Positions 16,729 through 27,240 of a DNA stretch of 64,000 nucleotides are shown one piece after another; within the stretch, counting starts at the first letter, position 1, and every line of letters begins with the position of its first letter. Both the position numbers and the translations under genes were made by a program. Source of the DNA: Halomonas sp. 7T (lineage in GTDB: Bacteria > Pseudomonadota > Gammaproteobacteria > Pseudomonadales > Halomonadaceae); assembly GCF_025643255.1 (NCBI RefSeq), contig NZ_CP087112.1:558001-622000 (forward strand), written 5' to 3'. The notes below the pieces were generated by a model, which was not told where the DNA came from, searched no databases, and saw nothing but the letters and a program-made list of their open reading frames with translations.

Positions 16729-16755
16729 GGGGCTGACGGGCCAGCCTTTATTTTT
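16729..16755 (+). terminator. Terminator after the AAA-ATPase/nuclease gene
   Basis: GGCTG (16731-16735) pairs with CAGCC (16742-16746) and is followed by TTTATTTTT. It lies 14 bases after the stop codon and overlaps the 3' end of the convergent recC gene. Confidence 0.5.
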
Positions 16756-19700
16756 CACGCTTACTTTTCACTGCTTTGAACAGCGGTGCGTACAGCGCTT
16801 CAGCCAGCGTGGCAAAGGTGTGCCCGTTGGCCTGCTCGAAAAATAGCCGCTCGAAGCGGGGCCATTGGTGGCCTAGATAGGCGCTTTGCGCTACTTCCCC
16901 AGTCACTTTGTAGCCGCCTTCGTAGGCGGCTTCGGCGGCAGCAAAGGCGTCGCTTTCGCGGCCTTTCTCTTGGGCCACTTCCGGCGTGCCTTGTTTGGTT
17001 AACCAGGCAAACGCGGCGTGGGGAGCCAGCGGCAGTGGGGTTGCTAACCCGGTTTTCCAGGCGGCTAGCTGGGTTTCCAGGTGCTGGCGGGCGGTGTCGG
17101 CGGCCACGGATTCAAAAGTGACATGCCCCGCTTTGGAGAGCAGCTGTGTGGTCATCGGGCCGCTCAAATTGCCTGCCAAGTGCGCTACCCAGGGTCGCAG
17201 CAGCAGGTGCCACTGGTACTTGCTGTTCTTGATCAAACTGCTGCTGAGCAGCAGTAGGCGGCAGCGGTGGCCCGCCTCATCCTGGCGTAGTTCGCTCAGC
17301 CAATCTTCCAATACGCTGCCCTCAAGGCCCTCCAGGTAAATCGCTTCGGGCTCGTTAAGGGCGATGGGCCACGCGGCTAGCGCTTCTTCGTAGTCGTTAA
17401 ACAGGGCTTCCATGGGTTCGGCGAGGGCATTGCGCATGCGCTCGCCGAATGCGCCCATGGCCAGCACGCCCTGGCCCTGAAAGCGCTCTAAAGCGTCGTG
17501 CAGTGCTTCCATACGCGGCTGGCCGTTATCCACCGCGTGGCGCTGGGCGGCAATCAGTTGGTCTTGTAGCTGCCAGTTTTGCAGGCCATCCAGGGCGAAG
17601 GGCTCGGCGTCTAATTCTGCAATCGCCTCCTGCTCGAAATAGACGCCCAGGCGGGTATTGAAGAAGCTGCGCACCGGCTCGCGCAGAAAGCCGCCCAGTT
17701 GCCCAAGGGAAAGCGTGGTGGGTGCGTTTTCCGGTGGCGGCAGCGTGCGGCTCGCGGCGGTGGGCGTGCGCGGGGCGTGTACTTCGCGCCATTCGTGGGC
17801 ATAGGTGAACAGTCGGCTTGTGGAGGGGGTGAAGTAGGCGCGACTGAATGGCTGCAGCGGGTGCTCGGTGGTGAGGCTTTCCAGCAGCGCCGCGCCGTTT
17901 TCCGTTTGCCAGCCGGCTTCTAAGTGGTCGCGCAGTTGGCCCACCAGCACCGAAGGCGCAAGCGGCGTGTTGTCGATTTGGCTGCGGCCAACCCAGCTCA
18001 CGTAGAGCTGGTCGCGGGCAGAGAGCAGCGCTTCCAAAAACAGGTAGCGGTCGTCTTCCCGGCGGGAGCGGTCGCCGGGGCGGTAGTCGCTGCCCATTAG
18101 GTCGAAATCCAGCGGCGGCTGGGAGCGGGGGTACTCGCCGTCGTTCATGCCCAGCAGGCACACCCGCTTAAAGGGAATGGCGCGCATGGGCATCAGCGTG
18201 GCGAAGTTGACCGCCCCGGCCAGGAATCGCTGGGAAAGGCTGTGTTCATCAACCTGTGCCAGCCAGTGCTCGCGCACCATGGAAAGCGGCAGCGGGTCGT
18301 TGAGTTCGGCCTCTTGGCTACTTTCTAGCATCTGCTGCAAGCCGCTTTCCAGCTTGGTGAGCATGATGCTCTCTTGGGCATCGTCGGTAAGAAAGAAGGT
18401 TTCCAGCAGCGCCCGCAGCCGCGCGACCCAGGTGGCCGCATCGGTGGGTTGGCAGAAGGTCTCCCAGGTGGCTTCGAGCTTTTCTAGCAGCGTGGCCAGC
18501 GGCCCCGCCAGGCCCGCTTCCAGCCCGCCGATATCATCAAACGGCTCGATGCCTTGCCACGCGTGGCCGTCGCCCACGGTGTAACCCAGCAGCAGGCGGC
18601 GCAGGCCGAAGGCCCAGGTGTTTTGGCTCAGCCCGCCGGGTAGCTCCAGCTTTTGACGCTGCTTGGCGTTGAGCCCCCAGCGGATGCCTGCGCCTTCCAT
18701 CCAGCGCTCTAGTACCGGCAGGTCGCGCTCTTCTAGTCCAAAGCGCTGACGCAGGGCGGGTACCTCTAGCAGGTCGAGCAGGTCGCTCACCGATAGGCGC
18801 AGCTCCGGCAGGCGCAGCAGCTTTTCCAGGGCAATCATCAGCGGCAGGCGGTGGCGGCTGGCTTGGTCCGAGAGCGTGTAGGGAATGTGCCGCGGGTCGT
18901 CGGTGGGCAGCTGGCCAAATACCGCTTCAATGTGCGGCGCGTAGCGGTCGATATCCGGCACCATAACGATGATATCTCGCGGGCGCAGCTCTGGGTCGGC
19001 GCTGAAGGCGGCCAGCAGCTGGTCGTGGAGAATCTCTACTTCCCGCTGGGGACCGTGGGCGATATGAAATACGATGGAGTCATCGTCTGCGGGCAGTGCG
19101 GGCCAGTGGTCGTGGGTTTCTGCTACCGGGCGCAGCTCGCGGATATCGTCTTGCAGCTGGCTGAGCAAGCAGTGGCGCTCATCGCCACTAAACGGCTCGA
19201 ACATATCGATGCGCAGCGCCTGCTGCTCAAACAGGGTTTGGTAGTTGCCAGAGTCGTCGTGCTCATCGAGCAGGCGCAGGTAGTCGCGACCCTGCTTGCC
19301 CCAAGCGGCCAGCAGCGGTTGGGCATGCAGGTGCAGGGCGTCGTCGGCATCGCCGGTGCCCAGTACATCCAGCGCTTCGGGCATGCCGGTTTTGCGCCGC
19401 TGGCGGTAGCGCTGGGCGCGCAGCAGGTCTTTGTGCTCGATGATATCCGCCCAGTAGAACTGGCAGGGGTTGTGAACGCACAGCACGATTTGGCAGCAGC
19501 GGGAGAGCGCCGCCAGTGCTTCCAGGGTTTGTTGCGGCAGCGATGAAATACCGAAAATAATCAGCCGACGGGGCAGCCCCGGCGGGCAGGCTTGCCCCTC
19601 TAGCTGTTCGGTGGCTTTCAAGAAGCGCTGGTGTACCTGGGCGCGGCTGCTGTTTAGCCCAGCATCGCCTTGGGTGGCAGCCACATCGTCACGCAGGATG

Positions 19701-20308
19701 CGCCACAGCGCAGGCTGCCAGCGCTGGTGCTCTTCCAACGGGCGGTGCTCGCCTTTTGCGGTAATCAGCACATCGTGGCCGTTGGCCCAAGCGTCTAGCC
19801 AGTCGGCGCGGTAGACCTGGTACTGGTCAAACAGATCCGCCAGCCGCTCGGCCAGCTGGTAATGCTTGCGCTGGTCGCGGTCGATGTCTAAAAACTGCGC
19901 CAGTGGCTCAAACACCGGCTGCCCGGCCAGGGTAGGCAGCAGGCGCAGCAGCCGCCATACCAAACGCGATTTATCGAAGGGTGAGGTTTCCGGCACGGCA
20001 TCGGCGTCTTGGGAAACGTGGGTGAGCACCTTGCGGTAGGCCTGCCATAAATACCGCGCGGGCAGCATCACGTCCAGCGCTGCCGCAATGCCCGCTCCGC
20101 CGTTTTTAGGATCTTCCGCCAACGCCAGCTTCAGCCACTGCCCAATACCGTTGCTCTGCACCAGAATGGTTTCGTTCTCCAGCGGCCCCAACGGCTGGCG
20201 GCGCATCCACTCCACCGCCAACCCGCGTAAATCTTCCAAGCGGTTAGCATGCACCACCATAAAGCCAGGAGGGAGCGGAGTAGGGGAGAACAAGGCATTA
20301 GCAGGCAT
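16748..20308 (-). CDS. recC: RecBCD enzyme subunit RecC (exodeoxyribonuclease V gamma)
   Basis: This protein of about 1186 residues is the Chi-recognising subunit of RecBCD. Recognisable stretches are MVVHANRLEDLRGLAVEW at the N-terminus, NETILVQSNGIGQWLKLALAE, VFGISSLP-like IIFGISSLPQQTLEALAALS, and the region CLLGMNDGEYPRSQPPLDFDLM. The start is placed at 20308 because AAGGA lies about 11 bases upstream and the protein then begins just before the conserved helicase-like domain; an open frame continues to 20413, but its extra residues are not family-like. The gene is transcribed leftward, convergent with the AAA-ATPase gene and divergent from a toxin-antitoxin operon. RecB and RecD are encoded 1.8 kb further left. 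Confidence 0.95.
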   Translation of the reverse strand: MPANALFSPTPLPPGFMVVHANRLEDLRGLAVEWMRRQPLGPLENETILVQSNGIGQWLKLALAEDPKNGGAGIAAALDVMLPARYLWQAYRKVLTHVSQDADAVPETSPFDKSRLVWRLLRLLPTLAGQPVFEPLAQFLDIDRDQRKHYQLAERLADLFDQYQVYRADWLDAWANGHDVLITAKGEHRPLEEHQRWQPALWRILRDDVAATQGDAGLNSSRAQVHQRFLKATEQLEGQACPPGLPRRLIIFGISSLPQQTLEALAALSRCCQIVLCVHNPCQFYWADIIEHKDLLRAQRYRQRRKTGMPEALDVLGTGDADDALHLHAQPLLAAWGKQGRDYLRLLDEHDDSGNYQTLFEQQALRIDMFEPFSGDERHCLLSQLQDDIRELRPVAETHDHWPALPADDDSIVFHIAHGPQREVEILHDQLLAAFSADPELRPRDIIVMVPDIDRYAPHIEAVFGQLPTDDPRHIPYTLSDQASRHRLPLMIALEKLLRLPELRLSVSDLLDLLEVPALRQRFGLEERDLPVLERWMEGAGIRWGLNAKQRQKLELPGGLSQNTWAFGLRRLLLGYTVGDGHAWQGIEPFDDIGGLEAGLAGPLATLLEKLEATWETFCQPTDAATWVARLRALLETFFLTDDAQESIMLTKLESGLQQMLESSQEAELNDPLPLSMVREHWLAQVDEHSLSQRFLAGAVNFATLMPMRAIPFKRVCLLGMNDGEYPRSQPPLDFDLMGSDYRPGDRSRREDDRYLFLEALLSARDQLYVSWVGRSQIDNTPLAPSVLVGQLRDHLEAGWQTENGAALLESLTTEHPLQPFSRAYFTPSTSRLFTYAHEWREVHAPRTPTAASRTLPPPENAPTTLSLGQLGGFLREPVRSFFNTRLGVYFEQEAIAELDAEPFALDGLQNWQLQDQLIAAQRHAVDNGQPRMEALHDALERFQGQGVLAMGAFGERMRNALAEPMEALFNDYEEALAAWPIALNEPEAIYLEGLEGSVLEDWLSELRQDEAGHRCRLLLLSSSLIKNSKYQWHLLLRPWVAHLAGNLSGPMTTQLLSKAGHVTFESVAADTARQHLETQLAAWKTGLATPLPLAPHAAFAWLTKQGTPEVAQEKGRESDAFAAAEAAYEGGYKVTGEVAQSAYLGHQWPRFERLFFEQANGHTFATLAEALYAPLFKAVKSKREK

Positions 20309-20417
20309 ACGGCGGCGTTCCTTCACGGCAATCAGCGTCACGGGGTGCGGTGAGGCTATGGTGCCATAAGTTGGGGGTACTCGCGTGTATATGAAGTAGG
20401 AACTTTTATACACTCTG

Positions 20418-20437
20418 AGTTATCATAAAAGATAACT
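20418..20437. promoter_or_regulatory. Palindromic operator before the HigBA-like pair
   Basis: AGTTATC (20418-20424) and GATAACT (20431-20437) form a perfect inverted repeat separated by ATAAAA. It lies 16 bases before the toxin start. An XRE-family antitoxin normally binds such a site to repress its own operon; this assignment is by position only. Confidence 0.55.
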
Positions 20438-20453
20438 TTAGTGGGGTTGGGCA

Positions 20454-20774
20454 ATGGATTGGCAGGTTGAGTTTTACCCAGGGGTGGAAAAAGAAATTTT
20501 AAGTATGCCGCCTAAAATACAGGCCAGAATGCTCCGTTTGCTGGAGATGGTAGAGGCTCATGGCGCTCACCTAGGGCCACCTCACACGGAGTCTATTGGG
20601 GACGGCTTGTTTGAAATTCGAGCAAAGGCACAAGAGGGAATTGGCCGTTCTTTGTTCTGTTACGTGCATGGGAAACACATTGTCATTCTTCATGCATTCG
20701 TCAAAAAAAGCCAAAAAACGCCGCGTCAGGCGTTAACGTTAGCGCGGACAAGACAGCGCGAGGTGCAGTCATGA
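20454..20774 (+). CDS. RelE/HigB-like toxin (phage Gp49-like family)
   Basis: This 106-residue protein has the RelE/ParE-type toxin pattern of the phage-derived Gp49-like/HigB group. WQVEFYPGVEKEILSMPPKIQARMLRLLEMVEAHG is followed by GDGLFEIRAKAQEGIGRSLFCYVHGKHIVILHAFVKKSQKTP. The segment ending FVKKSQKTP is characteristic. Family members are ribosome-dependent mRNA interferases inhibited by the cognate antitoxin. Its stop codon overlaps the start of the XRE-type antitoxin gene by 4 bases (ATGA), and a 20-base palindrome lies upstream. Toxin-first order is usual for HigBA. The pair is separate from the YefM-YoeB system at the left of the window. Confidence 0.88.
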   Translation: MDWQVEFYPGVEKEILSMPPKIQARMLRLLEMVEAHGAHLGPPHTESIGDGLFEIRAKAQEGIGRSLFCYVHGKHIVILHAFVKKSQKTPRQALTLARTRQREVQS

Positions 20775-21064
20775 TGAACTTAAAGGCACTAAAAGAGCAG
20801 GCGCTTCAGAATCCTGAAGTAAAGGAAGAGTATGAGCGTTTGGCAACGGAGTTTGAGCTTGCCTCCACGCTCATTTCTATGCGACAGCGTGCTGGGTTGA
20901 CCCAAGAAGAGCTGGCCAAACGCTTGGATACACAAAAAAGTAATATTAGCCGCTTGGAGCGGGGAAGCAGTAACCCCGGCTGGAAAACATTACAGCGCTA
21001 TGCACATGCTTGTGGCTTCGAGCTAACGGTACATGTCGAGCAGCAGAAACAGCCAGCCCATTAA
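20771..21064 (+). CDS. XRE-family antitoxin (HigA-like)
   Basis: This 97-residue protein is the partner of the preceding RelE/HigB-like toxin. The helix-turn-helix is clear in LISMRQRAGLTQEELAKRLDTQKSNISRLERG (about residues 35-66), followed by NPGWKTLQRYAHACGFELTVHV. This layout is typical of antitoxins that repress their own promoter; a perfect inverted repeat before the toxin gene is the likely operator. Start at 20771 overlaps the toxin stop codon. A second ATG directly follows the first, and either may be used. Confidence 0.9.
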   Translation: MMNLKALKEQALQNPEVKEEYERLATEFELASTLISMRQRAGLTQEELAKRLDTQKSNISRLERGSSNPGWKTLQRYAHACGFELTVHVEQQKQPAH

Positions 21065-21159
21065 GCAGCCAGAGCGCCTCAATAGTGGAACTCTTCTTGC
21101 GTCATTGACCCACCGCCGCCAAGCTGTGCCCTTTGTTATGCAATCTAGAGGAGTCCGTG

Positions 21160-22845
21160 ATGACCGAGCCGACCAATCATAATACCCGCCGCCATTCTGC
21201 CACCGTTGTAGATGGCCCCGGTAAAGCGGCTAGCCGCGCCATGCTGCGCGCCGTGGGCTTCAACGATGACGATTTTCAAAAGCCCCAGGTGGGCGTTGCC
21301 TCTACCTGGAGCATGGTGACGCCGTGTAACAGCCATATCGGTGAGCTGGCGGAGTTTGCCCGGGATGGGGCCGATGCCGCAGGCGGCAAAGGGGTGATTT
21401 TTAATACCATCACTATTTCCGACGGCATTGCCAACGGCACCGAAGGTATGAAGTACTCGCTGGTCTCGCGGGAAGTGATCGCGGATTCGATTGAAACCGT
21501 GGCGGGCTGCGAAGGGTTCGATGGCTTGGTCGCGATTGGCGGCTGCGATAAAAACATGCCGGGATGCGTGATGGGCTTAGCGCGGCTCGACCGCCCCAGC
21601 GTGTTCGTTTACGGCGGCACCATTATGCCCGGCAAAGGGCACACCGATATTGTCTCGGTGTTTGAAGCGATGGGCGCCCATTCCCGTGGCGACATCGATC
21701 TGATCGAGCTGAAAAACATCGAAGAGACCGCGATTCCTGGCCCTGGCTCCTGCGGGGGCATGTACACCGCCAACACCATGGCCTCGGCCATTGAGGCGCT
21801 GGGGATGAGCCTGCCGGGTAGCTCGGCACAGAACGCGATTTCCCAAGAGAAACGCGACGACTGCAAAGCTGCTGGTGAAGCCGTGCTGGCGCTGCTGGCT
21901 CAAGACATCAAACCTTCCGATATCATGACCCGCGAGGCGTTCGAGAACGCGATTACGGTGGTGATTGCGCTGGGTGGTTCCACCAACGCCGTACTGCACT
22001 TGATAGGCATGGCGCGCACCATCGGAGTTGAGCTGACGCTTGCCGATTTCACCGAGATTGGTAAGCGCGTGCCGGTGCTGGCCGACCTGCGCCCCAGCGG
22101 CCACTACATGATGAGCGAGCTGGTGGCGATTGGCGGTATTCAGCCGCTGATGAAAATCCTGCTGGACGCTGGGCTGCTCAACGGCAACTGCTTAACCGTG
22201 ACCGGTAAAACGCTGGCAGAAAACCTCGCTGACGTTGAACCGTATCCCATGGATCAGCAGATCATCGCGCCGCTGGGTAACCCGATTAAAGCTGAAAGCC
22301 ACCTGCGTATTCTGTTCGGTAACTTAGCGCCGGAAGGGGCCGTGGCGAAAATCACCGGTAAAGAGGGCACGCGCTTTAGCGGCTCGGCGCGGGTGTTTGG
22401 CTCGGAAGAAGAGGCCCAGGCACGCATCAACGATGGCACCGTGGTGGCGGGTGATGTGGTAGTGATTCGCTATGAAGGCCCGAAAGGCGGCCCTGGTATG
22501 CGCGAAATGCTCACGCCTACTTCCGCGATTATGGGGCGTGGCTTGGGTAACGATGTGGCGCTGATTACCGATGGCCGCTTCTCCGGCGGCAGCCACGGTT
22601 TTGTAGTCGGGCACGTCTCACCGGAAGCGTTTGATGGTGGCCCGCTGGCGCTGGTAGAAGATGGCGATGCCATCACCATCGATGCCGAAGCGGACACCAT
22701 TGATGTGCATATCAGTGACGAGGAGATGATGCGCCGCCGCGCGGCTTGGCAGCAGCCAGCACCTCGCTATACGCGCGGTGTACTGGCGAAGTACGCCAAG
22801 TTGGTCAGCTCTGCTAGCACGGGTGCAGTGACCGATCAGGAGTAG
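21160..22845 (+). CDS. ilvD: Dihydroxy-acid dehydratase
   Basis: This protein of about 561 residues catalyses dehydration of dihydroxy acids to 2-keto acids in isoleucine and valine synthesis. The iron-sulfur ligands sit in [20 protein letters not shown] and [11 protein letters not shown]. The blocks [17 protein letters not shown] and [20 protein letters not shown] are conserved. The size (about 560 instead of 616 residues) and these three Cys motifs point to the shorter [2Fe-2S]-type branch; related sugar-acid dehydratases are less likely given the motif match. The start at 21160 has an AGAGGAG ribosome-binding site 7 bases upstream; an earlier in-frame codon at 21133 lacks one. A strong terminator follows. 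Confidence 0.93.
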   Translation: MTEPTNHNTRRHSATVVDGPGKAASRAMLRAVGFNDDDFQKPQVGVASTWSMVTPCNSHIGELAEFARDGADAAGGKGVIFNTITISDGIANGTEGMKYSLVSREVIADSIETVAGCEGFDGLVAIGGCDKNMPGCVMGLARLDRPSVFVYGGTIMPGKGHTDIVSVFEAMGAHSRGDIDLIELKNIEETAIPGPGSCGGMYTANTMASAIEALGMSLPGSSAQNAISQEKRDDCKAAGEAVLALLAQDIKPSDIMTREAFENAITVVIALGGSTNAVLHLIGMARTIGVELTLADFTEIGKRVPVLADLRPSGHYMMSELVAIGGIQPLMKILLDAGLLNGNCLTVTGKTLAENLADVEPYPMDQQIIAPLGNPIKAESHLRILFGNLAPEGAVAKITGKEGTRFSGSARVFGSEEEAQARINDGTVVAGDVVVIRYEGPKGGPGMREMLTPTSAIMGRGLGNDVALITDGRFSGGSHGFVVGHVSPEAFDGGPLALVEDGDAITIDAEADTIDVHISDEEMMRRRAAWQQPAPRYTRGVLAKYAKLVSSASTGAVTDQE

Positions 22846-22875
22846 CCCTCTCGGCTGTTCTGTCATGAAATTGTC

Positions 22876-22912
22876 AAACGCAAAGCGTATATTTAACGTT
22901 TTGCGTTTTTTT
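22876..22912 (+). terminator. Rho-independent terminator after ilvD
   Basis: AAACGCAAAGCG (22876-22887) pairs with CGTTTTGCGTTT across a short AT-rich loop, and a run of seven T follows. It lies 31 bases after the ilvD stop and separates it from chrA. Confidence 0.8.
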
Positions 22913-22932
22913 ATGGGTAAACGGGGGCACAG

Positions 22933-24126
22933 ATGTCGGTAGAGAGTCAGACTCAAGGGCGAGCCAGTGAAGTGTTTTGGGCGTTTTTAGCACTGGGGCT
23001 AACCTCCTTTGGCGGGCCGGTGGCGCACCTTGGCTACTTTCGCACGGCGTTTGTAGAGCGCCGAAAGTGGCTCAGCGAGCAGGCCTACGCGGATTTAGTC
23101 GCGTTGTGCCAGTTTTTGCCGGGGCCAGCGAGTAGCCAAGTAGGCTTTGCGTTGGGCTTAATGCGCGCAGGCCCTTGGGGGGCGGCCATGGCGTGGCTGG
23201 CATTCACGCTGCCTTCTGCCCTGGTATTGGCGCTGTTTGCCATGGGCGCGGCAGTGCTGGAGGGTCCGATTGCCAGTGGCATTATTCATGGCTTGAAGAT
23301 TGTTGCTGTGGCCATTGTGGCCCATGCGGTGTGGGGCATGGCGCGAAACCTTTGCCCAGATAAAACCCGTGCAGGTATTGCGCTTGCGGCGGTGTTTGCG
23401 GTGGTTATCGTGAGCGGGCCGTTGGGACAGGTGAGTGCGATTGTGCTGGGTGGTTTGGTGGGGCTGCTGCTTTGCCGTGAAAGCGCTCAAGGGGAGCTGG
23501 CGGACTCGTTACATTTTGCGGTGTCCCGTAAAGTAGGCATGATTTCCCTAGGGCTTTTTGTTGCGCTGCTGGTGCTATTGCCGCTACTGGCCGGTGGCGC
23601 TATGTGGCTCGCCGTGTCGGATGCCTTCTACCGTTCGGGCGCGCTGGTGTTTGGCGGTGGACATGTCGTCTTGCCGCTGCTGGAAGCCGAAGTGGTTCAG
23701 TCAGGCTGGGTGACTGCGGATGAGTTCTTGGCTGGCTATGGGGCTGCGCAGGCAGTGCCGGGGCCACTGTTCACCTTTGCTACCTACCTGGGGGCGTTGC
23801 TGCCGGGGTTGCCCAGCGTGATTGGCGCACTGTTGGCGCTGCTGGCGATTTTTGTACCGGGCTTTTTGCTGTTGGTCGGCGTGCTGCCGTTTTGGAACCA
23901 TTTTCGCCGGTGGGGCAGCGCTCAAGCACTCATGCGCGGTGCCAATGCGGCGGTAGTGGGTATTTTAGCGGCAGCGCTGTTCAACCCCGTGTGGACTAGC
24001 GCCATTGTAGGGCCTTACGAGTTTGCGCTAGCACTCACTGGATTCTTACTGTTAACCATCTGGAAGCTGCCTGCCTGGGTCGTTGTGATCGTCGTCGCAT
24101 TGGGCGGGGTAGTGATCACGATTTAG
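22933..24126 (+). CDS. chrA: Chromate transporter ChrA
   Basis: This 397-residue membrane protein is a long-chain CHR-family transporter, which exports chromate. Two homologous halves are visible. The first has FLALGLTSFGGPVAHLGYFR and QFLPGPASSQVGFALG. The second has FYRSGALVFGGGHVVLPLLEAEVV and AAQAVPGPLFTFATYLGA. The paired FGGP/FGGGH and LPGP/VPGP motifs are diagnostic. About ten hydrophobic segments can be counted. Start at 22933 is an ATG about 20 bases after the ilvD terminator. It has no regulator (ChrB) next to it, and the following gene is convergent. Confidence 0.93.
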   Translation: MSVESQTQGRASEVFWAFLALGLTSFGGPVAHLGYFRTAFVERRKWLSEQAYADLVALCQFLPGPASSQVGFALGLMRAGPWGAAMAWLAFTLPSALVLALFAMGAAVLEGPIASGIIHGLKIVAVAIVAHAVWGMARNLCPDKTRAGIALAAVFAVVIVSGPLGQVSAIVLGGLVGLLLCRESAQGELADSLHFAVSRKVGMISLGLFVALLVLLPLLAGGAMWLAVSDAFYRSGALVFGGGHVVLPLLEAEVVQSGWVTADEFLAGYGAAQAVPGPLFTFATYLGALLPGLPSVIGALLALLAIFVPGFLLLVGVLPFWNHFRRWGSAQALMRGANAAVVGILAAALFNPVWTSAIVGPYEFALALTGFLLLTIWKLPAWVVVIVVALGGVVITI

Positions 24127-24145
24127 CGCCACTACCCCAACCGGC

Positions 24146-27100
24146 TTACACGCGGCTCACTTTAACCGGCAAGCCTTGGCGCACGCTGGCGCCGCTAATC
24201 GGTTCTAGCCAAGTGCCATCCACGTTGCGCGTGGGGTCTTTGAAGCCCAGGTCGTTGATGTTGATGCCTGCGCGCATCCAGGGCATATCGGGCTGGGATT
24301 GCCCGTCAATGATGTGCGGCGTGGCGCCTAAATCTTTATGCCCGTAGCCGTGTTCAATACCCAGGGCGCCGGGCACAACGCTTTCGCTTACCAGGGCTAG
24401 CCCCACCACGCTGCCGCCGGGGCTTTCAATGCGAATGGTGTCGCCATGCTGAATACCAAAGCGCTCGGCGTCTTGGCGGTGCATTTGCACGGGGTTATAG
24501 GGCTTGATCATCCGCAGCCGCTCGTTACCAATGGCGTAGGAGTTCATCAGGTTAGACTTGAATGAGAACGCCAACAGCGGCCACTCTTGCTCTGAGAACA
24601 CCTCACGCATGGGCTGCTTATTCGCCATTTGAGGCAGCGAGTGACACGGTACTCCACGGTTTGGTAACCCATTGGTGGTATCAATACTGGTGCCTACCGC
24701 TTCGTTATAGACACACAGGGTTTCTTTTCACTGGCGTTTTAAATGCTGGCCTACGAAGTGTTCACTGGCATCTTCAAAACGCCCACCTCGTGCGTACAGG
24801 TAGGCCACACGATTGCGCTCGTCGGCTTTCAGCGTGCGCTCAAGCTTAGGCAGCAGTGGTGCAATGCCACTATGGGCAACGTCAGTTTCGTTCGCTTCTG
24901 GCAGCGGTTCATCTTGGAACGCGATGTTGGCGGCTGCCCTGAGATAGTAATCTTCGGCGCGGTTGAGCGGGTGCAGGTTGCCTTCAGCATCGGGGATTGC
25001 GTTATCACCGAAGCCCGGCAGCCCCAGCCGTTTAGCTACGGCGATAAAGAAGCTGTCCATGGAAACTGGTTCACCTTCGGCGGTTTTCTGTTGGCGCGGT
25101 TCCACGACGGGCCAGCAGGCGTAGTGAGCTTGCCCAGCGTGCCTTTCCAGGAGCCTGCAAAGCCCCATACTTCGTACATCACTGAGTCCGGTACGATGTA
25201 ATCGGCGTAGCGGTTGGTCTCGTTGATAAAGCCATCAACCGCGACAAACAGCCCCAAGCGCTTGGGATCTTTCAACTTATCAACAACCACGCCTTTTAAG
25301 CCCGCTTGGCCATAAATCGGGTTAGCCATGCAGCCAATCACCGCCTTAATGGGGTAAGGGTAGCCATCCAGCGCGGAAGGTAAATGTTCGGTGAGTGTTG
25401 GCGGTGCGAGCGAGCGCCAAGGAGCTTTGGCTGGGTAAGGGTTTTCGCCAGCCGCTACCTTGCGTTGATACTCCGACGATTTTTCATAAGGAAAACGTGA
25501 GCGCGAGAGAAACACGCCTTGAGGCCCACGCTTTCCGGGGAAGCTGGCTAAATCGTAGCGCGGACCTGCTCCCGTACCGCTGTAAGTGCCACCGCCCACC
25601 GCGCTGCCACCTTTCATGTTGTAGTTGGCTGCCAATAGGTTGAGCATTTGAACGCCAAAGGCAGCGTAGAAGCCGTTGCCCGACATCATGCCGCCGTGGC
25701 AATTAACGGCTGCCTTACGCCCGTGGCTGGCGTACTTTTTGGCTAAATCGATAATCGTTGCTTTGGGAATACCACAGTGTTCCGCGTAGGTGTCCATGTC
25801 GTATTCATGGGCCGATTCACGCAGCAACGTTAGGCTGGTTTTAACGGTGACGGTGCTGCCATCGGCCAGCTCTACCGCGCGCTCGGCAAATAGCTCGGCG
25901 GCCATGACATCTTCGCTTAGGGCGAGTTCTCCGTCTGAAACAACGACAGGAATATCCGCATCGCTACCGGCCTCAGCAAGACCCAAATCGCTGGCGCGCA
26001 AAAAGTAGCCACGGCGCGGATGTTCAAACGTATCAATGACCAAGTGCGTCGCGTTGGAGTGGGTGGTCTCGCCTGCAGCATCCGCAGCGGTCTGGCCCGG
26101 CAGGGCGAGGAAGTCGCTGGCGTAGCCTTGGTTATCGAGTAGCCACTGAATCATCGCCATGGCAAAGGCGCTATCGGTGCCGGGGCGAATGGGCACCCAG
26201 CGGTTATTATCCGCTGCGTGGGAAGTGGCGGCATTTAGCGCAGGGTCGACGACCACGTATTCAAGCGTTTCTGCGGCGCGTGCCTGAGCAATCAAGCGGC
26301 CCTGCCGCTTGAACGGGTTGCCTGCTTGGCTGGGCGCGCAGCCAATATACATGATGAACTGTGCGTTCTGAATATCGGGCTTTACGTGGGCATTGGTGAC
26401 GATGTTGTTCATGACTGCCCCGGAGCCCATGCGGAAGGCCAAGCCGCAGTAAGCACCATGGTGGCCGTAGTTGCGCGTGGCAAAGGCGTTGAGGGTGAAG
26501 CGTTTAAGCAGGTCTGAACGTCCGTAGTCGGTGGCTTCCATCACCATCAACTGGTTCGCCTTGGGACCGTACTCTGGATTGGCAGGGTCGATAGGTGTGT
26601 CGTGGTCGTGAATAGCGCGCAGCCCATCCACATGGCCTTCACCAAATAAGTCACCGCCTTCGCAGACTTCCTCAATCAGTTGCTCGAAAGAAATTTTCTG
26701 CCACTCGCGATTGCCACGTTCACCTACCCGTTTAAGGCAGTGGTCGATACGGAATGGGTTGGTAATTTGGCTCATCATGGCGTTGCCCCGGGCACAGGCG
26801 GTAGAGCGGTTGACCTGCCCCTGTTCGCCGTAGGCGCTGACGCTGCGAAGCGCATCGACCACTGGGGTGCGCATGGGTAAATGATCATCTGCCGAGAGCG
26901 GATGGTAAGGGTTGCCAGATATGCGCAGCACTTCGCCTTGGGTGTCATCGACTCGCACACGCACGCCGCACTGGGTGGTGCAGCCGTAGCAAATGGTAAA
27001 GGCGGTGCGTTGGTCGGGGGTGAGGGTTAGCTCGCCAGTGGCTAAGTCAACGCGGTACTCCGGCGTGAGCGAGTTGCCGTGAATGTTGTGCTTGGGTTTT

Positions 27101-27240
27101 TCCCCTGCGCTGCCACTGATTCCTTTGGCCATTTTGGCCAGCGGGTCAGCGTAGCCTACTGCAAAGGTGGCGGCGCCGCCTGCGGCAGCAGCGCCTTTTA
27201 GAAACCGGCGGCGTGAGGGGTCTTGAGCAGACTTAGCCAT
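24146..27240 (-). pseudogene. ttrA: Tetrathionate reductase subunit A, frameshifted and with in-frame TGA
   Basis: Read through, this would be about 1030 residues, the size of TtrA, a periplasmic molybdopterin oxidoreductase that reduces tetrathionate. A Tat signal (SRRRFLKGAAAAGG), a [4Fe-4S] site (CYGCTTQCGV with a later ACARGNAM) and GAYCGLAFRMGSG, which could supply the Mo-ligand Cys, are present. The frame shifts at the GGG run at 25109-25111: LTTPAGP continues as VVEPRQQKTAEG only if one base is added. A second lesion is an in-frame TGA at 24728-24730 between HLKRQ and KETLCVYNEAVGT. The last part (YNPVQMHRQDAERFG to the end) is intact. The start at 27240 has AAGGAG upstream and overlaps the ttrC stop by 8 bases. 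Sequencing error could explain one lesion; two lesions favour real decay. Confidence 0.85.

Noticed and set aside
17449..19546. Open frames opposite and within recC
   Set aside because: They are shadows of recC codon use; the recC product is unambiguous.
24728..24730. In-frame TGA in ttrA read as selenocysteine
   Set aside because: A Cys that could serve as Mo ligand lies elsewhere (GAYCGLAF), no SECIS-like stem is evident after the TGA, and a separate frameshift indicates decay.
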